DNA from: Cephalotus follicularis
Lineage: Eukaryota; Streptophyta; Magnoliopsida; Oxalidales; Cephalotaceae
Direction: 5' to 3'
Length of the DNA: 64,000 bases
Assembly (NCBI GenBank): GCA_001972305.1
Contig: BDDD01000025.1
Coordinates: 477,593-541,592, forward strand
The position numbers and the translations under genes were made by a program. Below, one piece after another: positions 36,807-45,551 of this stretch (position 1 is the stretch's first letter; each line of letters opens with the position of its first letter). The notes beneath the pieces are model-generated. The model saw only the letters and a program-made list of their open reading frames with translations, had not been told where the DNA came from and did not search any database.

Positions 36807-36901
36807 ATTTCGGTTTTCTTGGCGCCTCTCTTTTTTCATTTTTATGTTACGCGCCTTCGAGAAACCAGTTTTTTTTTTTAAATGTGACACTAGGTGTCAC
36901 A
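36216..36901 (-). mobile_element. 5' part of LTR C/E after Gypsy F
   Basis: Reading minus from 36901, the segment starts TGTGACACCTAGTGTCACA. It has a pure CT repeat (36773-36803), a GA-rich tract (36640-36700) and a GC-rich island with CCGG/CTCCGG words (36216-36470), the same order as in the start of LTR D (17117-17950). It is therefore the 5' portion of a B/D-type LTR. Confidence 0.6.
36773..36803. repeat. CT microsatellite
   Basis: Perfect CT dinucleotide run inside the LTR C/E leader. Confidence 0.85.
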
Positions 36902-37261
36902 CCTTGATCCCTTGATGTGATTGGTTGAGAGATTGAAGGATTTAGCTCAGTTTTAGAGAGAGAAAGATATGAGAGAGATGGGGGATAAGAGGGAGAAACG
37001 AGAGAGAGAGAGAGAGAGAAAGAGAAAATAAAATAATGCAATGAATAGAAATGAACTTCCTATTTATAGCTTTCTCATAAAATCTAACCCCATGCTCAAA
37101 ATGCTCATAAAATGTTTCATGTAAATACTTAACATTACATATGGGTATTAAATACTTCAATCCATACAATTCATAAAAATGTACAAGCAATATATATTAT
37201 CTGTGCCATAATAAATGTGGATGCTAAATCCAATACAAGGATCCGATGGACCCGGGGCCTA

Positions 37262-37720
37262 GTAAGTATATCATCCACATATAAAGAGAGATAAACAATA
37301 TCACCATCGCCATAATTGTGAAAATAAACACAATGATCACTCTCACAGTGTGTAAACCTACTCTTTTCATTGGAATCCTCAAACTTCAAATACCATTGTC
37401 ACGAAGTTCCTTTGGCCCATACAAACTCTTCTTGAAGCAATAGACCATGTGTTCCTTGCCTTTGACTACAAAGCCTTTGGCTTGCACCATATATAGCTCT
37501 TCATGTAGACCACCATACAAAAATGCATTTTTCACATCTAACTGCTCAAGATGAAGATCCTCTACTTTAACTATATTCAGGAACACTCTGATCGACGGCA
37601 TTTTCCCTGCTGGTGAATATTTCGGTGTAGTTGATCCCTTTCTTTTGAAATAGCCCTTGACCACAAACCTCGCCTTGGGTTTGATACTACCACCAGCTTC
37701 ATTTTTTATCCTGTACACCC
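37262..37720 (-). mobile_element. Copia reverse transcriptase, N-terminal part (fossil)
   Basis: The minus strand encodes VYRIKNE...KARFVVKGYFKRKG, MPSIRVFLNIV, LEQLDVKNAFLYGGLHEELY, FKKSLYGPKE, SDHCVYFHNYGDGDIVYL and the catalytic LYVDD box near 37265-37280. This is Copia RT up to the YVDD loop. The C-terminal continuation at 6234-6465 has the same strand and order, so both are most simply parts of one Copia split by the 31-kb nest. It is old and broken, and cut at 37720 by another LTR. Confidence 0.75.
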
Positions 37721-37721
37721 A

Positions 37722-38850
37722 CTAATTTAACAAAGTGAAAAAATAAGAACTTTTTTAGGCTTCTCAAAAAAATCAACTTAGTTAATAACAATAATCAATC
37801 AATGTGCCATGCAATAATCAAATAGACAATCAAATTACTAAAAGTAAAGAGAGAGTGAGAAGGATGAAAACTTCGTTTTAGAGTTGTTCGGTTAGACTAT
37901 TGCCTACGTCCACTTTTTCCAATGACTTCCTTGATTTTCCATTAGTATTCACCTGAATACAACCTCGATTTTATTTCCAAGTACAAATCGTAACGCCTTA
38001 CAATTTTGGTGATTGACCTCAACCACTAGGCTTCTTCACTCAAAACCTATCAAGATTTCACTCCTCTTAATTACAAAATAAGGAGAATTTAAGTGCTTTT
38101 GGTGACAAGTTATTAACCTCACAATAGGTCAAATATTGCACAAAAGAATAGCTTTCAACATTCAATTACAGATAAACAAGATGTAAGCTTTTGAGTGTAA
38201 CAATGGCTCTTTGAGAATTTTTGAATATTTTGATTAAATGTACCTCAAATTGTTGTAATCTCTTATCTTGTTGATGTTAGTTGTAGAGCCTTTATTTATG
38301 AGTTCTGAATGATTTGTAGCCATTAGAGCATCTAAATCAAGACTCCCATGATTGCAGCAAGCTGTTGACTAGTCGTTGCTTGTTTTATGTGATCTAAGAC
38401 ATTGACTTCTTTCACCAAAACTTTGACTTGTTTTGACGTGGCACTAGGCATTGACTTGTCTTCAAAATAAGCTCAACTTAACCAATTAGAATCCCAGCAC
38501 GTCGACTTGTTCATCATAACACGTCGACTTGTTCTTCTTCATTTCCCAACGCGTCAACTTGAATTGATTAAGAAGTCGACTTGTATATTTTGAGCTTCTA
38601 CCAAGATTTGTGTTGCATTATGTTGACTTCTTCATCTTGGACGATGACTTGATCTTCAATCGTTGACTTGACTTTGAAATCTGAAATTTTGAACGTTGAC
38701 TTGTTCTTACTAAGTACATCTGCACAATTCAAAATTGCCAGCACATCGACTTATTCTTATGAACACATTGACGTGTTTAGTCAAAAGATATACCTTTGCA
38801 TTGCATTTATGCATTTTGTGCAACTGCTTCTTATGCTTCTCAAGGATCAC
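37722..38850 (-). mobile_element. Copia-like LTR (minus strand)
   Basis: The block GAGTTGTTCGGTTAGAC with CCTACGTCCACTTTTTCC (37881-37920) is the reverse complement of the Copia LTR landmark. TTATTTAT at 38292-38299 is a TATA candidate, and a GTCGACTTGTTC array lies upstream of it (38345-38780). Both ends are approximate. Confidence 0.6.
38345..38780. repeat. GTCGACTTGTTC motif array
   Basis: About fifteen units of CGTCGACTTGTTCTT and CATTGACTTG variants at 20-40-base spacing. A low-complexity open frame in the same strand is a by-product. Confidence 0.8.
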
Positions 38851-39119
38851 CTTAAAAAGCAATTTCTTATGCCTTTATGCTACATTCTCCCTCATTTTGG
38901 AGAGAACAAAAAAGATAGAACACATAAACACATTATATTTATCAAATATTCATCAAACAAGACTTTCATCACAACATTTAAACTGTTAATCATTAAAACA
39001 TTCAAACATGTTGTTCAACTTTGCATCCAACCATAAACCACAAACCACCCAAAAAAAAAAACAAACCGTAAAATGTTCATCACAAATATCATAAACATAA
39101 ACATTGTTCAAAATGCATA

Positions 39120-40720
39120 AAGATGATTATGATGATGATGCATGAGGATGCATGGGGCTATTGGTTATTCTATTCACTTTCCCTTTTGTCTAAATCATTT
39201 CCCGGTGTATCTTCACATTGCTCAATTACATTCTTCTCGATCAATTGCTTCTCAAGACGTTTGAGAAGTCTTCTTGCTATTCTCAAATCATTGTCGTTTG
39301 CCTCTTCAGGATCATCCACTGATTCTTTAATCCTATCAAACTTAGTATCAAGAAACTTATACATACCATTAAAATGAACTTTCATAACATTGAATCAAGC
39401 ACCAACAGAAACATCCAAAGCATCGAAACGAGCATTAATATGCTCAAACAACCTATCAAACTGAGAAATTGATGAACCTTCTCCTTGAGTGGATTCCCAT
39501 GGGGAATTTTTTTCTTGACACCTCTGATATTCTTCCTCATCTTCAACACTATGAACTCTAATTGGCTTCTTCTTTGGAGCATAAACCCACTGCCTCCGAC
39601 GTTTCTTCCACCCCCTCTAATTTATTGACACAGCATTATACATGTCATACGTATCCATTTCAGTACTCATTGTCAAAGGGCACACCAAAATTCTTCAAGA
39701 TCAAAGTTAACATAATCCTATAAGGCAAAATACCTTTCGATTTCTCTGTTCTCTTGATCATATGCCTCCAAATTAACTCCTTCAACAACATTCATCATAA
39801 ACAACAATTCCATACTACTTATTGAATTATACCCTCCACCCATAATGTAAACTTGATGAGATATGACATGATGTAAAAACTGTTCATTGATATCCAACTT
39901 ATTAGTTGGCCTAGCCATAGATTCAAACACTTGCTCATCAGGGTAAAACTTAGTAAGGCTAGTCACCAAACTAAAATTTGAACACCTGGGGAATTTTTTG
40001 TATTCCAATTCTCTTCCTCCCCTAGAAGGCACATGCAATATCAGACCAAGCACCCTTTCAGGAAATTCAAATCCAACACCATTGATTCTAGAACAAACCA
40101 TAAGACTCTCATCACACTCACCACCCTTATACTCTAAGTTTGAATAAAACTCTCTAACAGCCTCCTCATAAATAGTTTATTTTATCACAAAAAATGGAGT
40201 CCAGTTCATCCTTCTAAAATACTTACTGGGATTAAATCCCATCATATCACAATAGGCAAAATCAATATTTCTTCCTCTAAAAAATATCTATTTTAAACTT
40301 TCTCTCATACCTCAGAATAGGAAACTTTATTTGAGCAAGATCGATATTTCTTCCTCTAAAAACTGTCTATTTTTAAACTTTCTCTCAAACCTCAAAGTAG
40401 GAACCAGTATTTGAGCAAGATCAATATTTATTCCTCTAAAAAATATCTATTTTTAAACTTTCTCTCATACTCAGAATAGGAACCTCTATTTGAGCAAGAT
40501 TCGAAGCTGGGATTGGAGCAAGAGGTGGTTGATCATGTTGAGAAGATGTAGTAGCCTATTTTCCCTTCTTCCTCAAACCATACGATTTCTATGATGGGTG
40601 CCATTTGAGAAGATAGTACACATAGGCAGTGTTGGCCGAACCACTTTAAAACACCGGTAGATTGCCCTATGGGATAATGCTTACCTAAATCTTCAAAAAA
40701 TTTGGGGTTTTGCATTCATT
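39120..40720 (-). mobile_element. Non-autonomous LTR element internal region, plant-transposon-type ORF (fossil)
   Basis: Minus-strand frames at 39718-40101 carry a pattern typical of the 'putative plant transposon protein' domain found in large non-autonomous elements: FEFPERVLGLILHVPSRGG, NEQFLHHVISHQVYIMGGG and SSMELLFMMNVVEG. A short acidic coiled segment lies at 39170-39385 (RIARRLLKRLEKQLIEK). The function of this domain is unknown. The region is broken, with several interruptions. It probably belongs with the LTR at 37722-38850. The segment 38850-39120 is AT-rich with nothing recognised. Confidence 0.45.
40260..40500. repeat. 80-bp tandem repeat, three copies
   Basis: Three consecutive copies of an 80-base unit starting ATCAATATTTCTTCCTCTAA and ending TTTGAGCAAG, at about 40260, 40340 and 40420. 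Differences between copies are a few per cent. Confidence 0.9.
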
Positions 40721-40739
40721 GTACATCTACGATATCTAC

Positions 40740-42857
40740 AATGCTTCGTCATTGAAATGAATGAGATGGGAAAAAGTGAAAGGGGTAGTAAAGGGAAGAG
40801 GGATCCTCAAAGAAAAAGAGAAAAGAAGATGGGGATGATGAAGACAAGCATCATTTGGAGTTGAATCCTTCAAAAGCTCTGATACCTCCTAAACAGTCCA
40901 GTGGTGAAGGATTTTCATCTAAGGTCACTTTGGAATCAATCATGGCAAAACATAAGAATATGCAAGTCGAAATGAAAGACATACACTTGGAGTCAAATGA
41001 ACTAAGGGATCGATTGAACCGAAGAGAAGCTCAAAGGACCAAGACCGTATTGGCATGGATAGAGGGGAGGTTTGCTTAGCTAAAATGAAAGTTGGCTGCC
41101 AAAGGGTACATTCATCTTTCCAATCAAGGAGTAGAGAAGGAAGGAGAAGAAAGGGGAAAGAAAAACACAAAAGAAGAAGAGCAACAAAGGATGGAAATAG
41201 TTTCATGTATATCACATTTCTATCGAATCTCATGCATCTCATTTCAAAAAAATAAAAATCAAGTTCTAAATGTTCTTTGAATGTTTGTATGAATTTCATT
41301 ATGAATATATTCTACTTAATTTATGTTTGAACTATTTTGTTTTGGTGATCATAGAAAGTTTCCATGATTCTTCTTATCAGTCTCATGCTTTAAATTTCCA
41401 CGATTATTATAGTTTTGACATGGAAATTAAGTTTATTAAATTGATAAATGTGGTTATATGATATTGAGATTTGTGATAAATTTGAAGTAAACATCTTATA
41501 AAGCTTGAACTTGTTTATTGGTGATCTCATTCATTATTAAAGTTTTAGTTTTCCTTTATGGCTATAAGCTTGTTCAAATTTTGAGAACCTTTCATAAATA
41601 GGCTTATAAACTGACTTTCTATCACCTCATTGTTTTTTTAATCTATCATAAAACCATTTACTTATTAAGTAAGAGTTTTAAGTATTATCTTTTAGAAATG
41701 CTCTGATTAAGGAGAGTAAAAATTGGTATTTAAAGGTTTACTTAGTTTTATTTTACTCACTTATGCTTTAAATTGTGTCATTGTCAAAAAAAAAGGGAGA
41801 TTGGTGGGTTAATCCTTTGATTTTAATCAAACATTTGAATTTAGTCTCTATTTGCTATGGCCTTCAACAAAAAAACTTGATGAAATGTTAATTATTTTGC
41901 GTGTATGTTTAAATACATAAAGATTAGTTATTCATAAATTTGACAATATGTGCATATTAATATGCGGCACTTTGATGGCTAATGATTATAGGTTGGAGTG
42001 TTGGGCTTGTAAAATACCATAGCCTTGTAGATGAACTAATGTCTGACATGCAAGCTATAGAAGTCGACGTCCATAGGCTACAAACCAACTAGAGACTTTC
42101 AAGTGGATGGAAGTCGATGTGCACGATATAGAATTCAACGTCTACGGATTAAATTTCAACGACAGACTTTACATCAGACAGAGGTCTGACATCTAAGGCA
42201 TAGATTTCGACGGGTATTGCATTTTGACAGTTATATTGGCTAGTTTATTTGTTACAAAAAAATAAGAATTTTAGTTATTTACTGCATCAAATGGCTAATA
42301 ACTTCTCCAAAGGTATAACTACAACAACTATTCAACATTAAATCGATCAAAAAAATTCAAAGAAATCAAAGATTTGTAAGCCAAGAACTCTCAAGCTTTA
42401 GCTTTTTTATATTTTCTTCCAAATCTTGAGTGATTCGTAAGTTAGCTATATTCATTCTCTATCCAACCTTATAGAAATTATATAAAACTTTTAAACACGT
42501 TCTATTCATTCTTGATTTGAGTATTTTGTTAAACCTTATAGAGAGAAAGGTTGAAAATCGTTGATAAGTGATCTTGAGGAGATTCATGAGAAGTGTGCGG
42601 TGTTCGATTTTCATCCGATAAACCAATTAATCAGTGTTTTATATTCGCGGAATACAATAGTTGATATCAAGTGAAGTTTGAGGAAGTGGATGTGGACAAA
42701 AGTTAGTCGAACCATTATAATTCTATTTGCATATGTCTTTCTCTTCATACTCTTTATTTATTACAATTTTGTATTAAATGGCTTAATCAAAAAATTTTAA
42801 TTTTTCGCTTAAAATCCAATTTAGCCCCTTCTTGGAATGCCTAAGTGGATCTACACA
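40740..42857 (+). mobile_element. 3' part of a plus-strand LTR element with its LTR (fossil)
   Basis: A polypurine tract (AAAAAAAAAGGGAGAT, 41786-41801) precedes an LTR starting TGGTGGGTTAATCC at 41802. The LTR contains GTCGACG motifs (42058-42215) and the landmark GGAAGTGGATGTGGAC...CGAACCATTATAA (42684-42721). Upstream, 40740-41260 has a plus-strand frame with a charged helical segment (MAKHKNMQVEMKDIHLESNE). Its strand is opposite to the neighbouring piece at 39120-40720, so the two meet head to head near 40720. The 5' LTR is not seen and the 3' LTR end near 42857 is approximate. Confidence 0.5.
42058..42215. repeat. GTCGACG motif cluster
   Basis: Sparser units: GAAGTCGACGTCC, GAAGTCGATGTGC, ATTCAACGTC and TTTCGACGG, in the U3-like part of the LTR starting at 41802. 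Confidence 0.6.
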
Positions 42858-43161
42858 ATATATGTAATCTTACGAATAGAACGATTTAAGAGTAAACCTT
42901 ACCGACGTTTCAATTTTAACTGTATGATCACATCATAGTATTTGTCCTGAAGCCAAACTCTTTGGGCATATATTATAACATACTTATGCATATTAAAGCA
43001 TGTAAATGAACTAAATACAATGATTAATAAAATTACTGACATTGGACAATATTGTTATTAATTACAATCCTAATAGACTAATACATTGCACTATTTATCC
43101 CTAACACCTTGGTAACAAAAAGGCTTGATAAGGGCACCTCGCGATGTGAAAAGACCGTTTC
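42858..43161. other. Unassigned AT-rich stretch
   Basis: I see no gene, LTR landmark or repeat here. It is the left flank of solo LTR I; its continuation after that LTR is 56085 onward, so it may be original intergenic DNA upstream of the cytochrome b561 gene. Confidence 0.4.
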
Positions 43162-43944
43162 TGTGATGCCCCACGTCCGAAGGGCCGAACACGTAGTATC
43201 AAGTGCAAATAATATACAGCATTCGGGCCTAGGTATCATATTAAAAAACGGGATAAATCAAAACTTTATTACAAGCATATATCATATACTAAAATGTAAT
43301 ACAAGCATCTTCTTAAATATTACAAGTCCCAAATAGAAGTACATCGCTTGGTCCAAATTCAACATAATACAATACATGCAATATGAATAAAGCATAAAGT
43401 CAGTCATTACTTTCTTCAAGTCTTCTTATGAAAAAGAGGAACTAGCAATCCCCTCAAGAACTGGTTCCTGAAGCGTTACTAGAAAACACATAGATCCTCC
43501 ATCCTAAAGGAGGGGTCAGCCATAGAGCCAAATAGATATATCCCCATACGTAGATTGTGCTATATGCATGAATGCATTATCATATAATGTGTAAGTGCGC
43601 AGTATGTATGGCATATAAAATGCATGAATGCAAATTACGATCTACCAGTCGTATACAACCGTCTCACACCAGTGTATAAGAGTGAGATTCAGTATCATCG
43701 GTCATATCAATCATCTAACAGACAATCAATGGTACAATGCAAGTACCCTCACATCATATCAAATCAGATCAAATCCAATCCAATCAAGTAAATCCTATAT
43801 AGAGCGTGTGACCGCAGATCTGTACCAGTCCAATCAAGTCAAATCAAGTCAGTATCATGTGGCAATATAACCTCCGGACAGTAATCCTGTAGAGAGGACG
43901 GCTATACCGGACCAATGGATTTAAATTGATAGAGAAACCCACTA

Positions 43945-44110
43945 GGCCCTCTTAGTGGTAAGTGTCGACTAAGTACGTACTTAGTGGTAAGTGTCGACTG
44001 AGTAGACACACAGTGGTAAGTGCCACTGTGTGCATAAATTGTGGTAAGTGCCGCCCAAGTGCACCCTCGATGTAAGTGCCATCGTGTATGCGACGGTAAG
44101 TGTCATCTAG
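43945..44110. repeat. GTGGTAAGTGTCGACT minisatellite, hairpin units
   Basis: Five to six units of ~27-30 bases around GTGGTAAGTGYC. Several are inverted repeats, for example ACTAAGTACGTACTTAGT (perfect palindrome) and CACAGTGGTAAGTGCCACTGTG in shortened form. It lies about 0.8-0.95 kb from the 3' end of LTR I. Confidence 0.75.
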
Positions 44111-44824
44111 CATGTTCACAGTAGTAGGGGCTACTGGAGGGAAATAGTTCTACCTGTCGGCTGTTCAAATAGTATTATTGCCCGAAGGCTAGTGACGATC
44201 CAATCAGGAAAAGTATATGGTAAAAACTATCATCTCACATCCTAACTAGGGTCATGAGATATCTCTAATAGGAACAATCATCAATACAGATCAAATACAT
44301 GTCCATAGTAAAAGCTAATAGGCGGAGGAGATCTATCAGGAGGAATAGACAGGCTTAAAGTCTTCTTATGGCCAGCCTAATTAGAAATCGCTAAGCACCT
44401 ATGACGTAGGTAAATCAAACAATCAAAGTCAATAATAGTTGGTAACAATATCATTAACCACTAGATAACGGATGTCTAATCGGTGTAGACACCACGCAAA
44501 CCCGACTAGAGAATCACTAGTGTGCCTATGGTCTCAGTCAGCCACTCTATCCTCAACACGACTATTCCATCGTTCACAACGACGGGTCGGTCGATTATAA
44601 TACTGTGGTTCAATTAGTTCGTCAAGCAATCTAGTGGTCAAAGGAGTGGTTAGTCAATGGTGTCAATCGAAAGTGGTACACAATCAATTGATCTGCAGAA
44701 AGATCAACATGACCTGCCTAACCAGAGAAAAAACGGTTGAAAAGGGCTTGAATGATCTCAAGATCGATCCGGTCAAGCAGTTGTTTTGAAAATGATCGAA
44801 AATAGTTTAAGTAGTAGAAAACAG

Positions 44825-45115
44825 TGCCTTAAGTGATGACGCCTTCGCACTAAGCGACGACACTTTGGTCGTTGAATCCAGTTATGTTAATGGTGTACTA
44901 TGCAGCAACAGTTAGACTAAGCGGCAATGCTTTATCTGTCATCGCCTTGTGGCCACGCTTAGCAAGTGTCGGCAGCGCTTTGCGCCAAAACGAAGCCAGG
45001 TTAAGCGGTTACGCTTAACATCAAAGCGCCAACACTTTAATCGGGTTTGTATGAATTGCAAGTGTTAACTGTGCTAAGCAACGACACTTCTGGGTAAAGC
45101 GTCGACACATAGACA
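44825..45115. repeat. AAGCGRCGACRCTT motif array in LTR I
   Basis: Units TAAGTGATGACGCC, TAAGCGACGACACTT, TAAGCGGCAATGCTTT, TTAAGCGGTTACGCTTA, AAAGCGCCAACACTTT and AAAGCGTCGACAC. Wording is nearly that of the array at 5265-5480 in a different LTR. Confidence 0.75.
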
Positions 45116-45551
45116 GAACAGTAATATGTCCAGGTTCAGTTTTAAGCCATTTTTCAATCCAAATCTTTGTCATGTCATTTTCTGCCAATTTTAAGGGTTT
45201 GTACAATTATATTAAAGATCCATAAGACATGCCGGAATCATTTGTTTCAATGATTTTACCCTAAATCCATTTCTAGGCCATTAATCACAAATAACCTAAA
45301 ATATATTAACAATTCATTTTTATGAACAAACCAGTCAAATAAACAGTAGTAAATATGCATAATCAATAGCATTTTAGGTAAAGAAATTCTACAAAAATGC
45401 TTGAAACTTGTGGTTTGTTGAAACAGCAAAAATCGAATATTAGACTCAAGTCTAAATCCATCGGTTTTGAACAAGCTTCAATGAATGTTGATGGTGATGT
45501 GGTGGCTGTGTTAGAAGCTCAAGGATTCCTCCAATGAGAGTTGGCAAGTTC

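Larger units (their letters stand above)
11561..36901 (-). mobile_element. LTR C, interrupted by D and F (pieces 11561-12126, 20394-22209, 36216-36901)
   Basis: On the + strand it starts TGTCACACCCGTCCTGAC and ends TAGGTGTCACA, with matching 5-mers CCTTG outside both ends (11556-11560, 36902-36906). Its 11750-11900 part is the reverse complement of B's 10680-10870, so B and C are related families in opposite orientation. Continuity across LTR D is shown by AGGGTTAGTCCAAATG before and ACTGAGTGAGATAG after. Pieces sum to about 3.07 kb, the size of B. However, a second terminus-like sequence at 21187 raises the possibility that two LTRs (C and E) are fused or nested here. Confidence 0.55.
6466..37261 (-). 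mobile_element. LTR A, host of the 30-kb nest (pieces 6466-8094, 11059-11555, 36907-37261)
   Basis: This is a Gypsy-type LTR read on the minus strand: the + strand begins near TATAACACCCTGAGCCC, and the far part has a TATTTATA box at 37061-37068 and GA-rich leader 36950-37025. The pieces add up to about 2.5 kb, like other LTRs here. A contains a minisatellite (7145-7540), a TTAGGTAGAGAAATCCTACC block near 11452-11473 and sparse GTCGAC motifs at 8070 and 11085-11130. It interrupts the reverse transcriptase of the outer Copia. The exact termini and target duplication are unresolved, so both outer limits are approximate. Confidence 0.55.

Noticed and set aside
38668-39036. 122-codon plus-strand frame
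   Set aside because: It starts within the GTCGACTTG motif array and runs into AT-rich LTR sequence; no homology is recognised.
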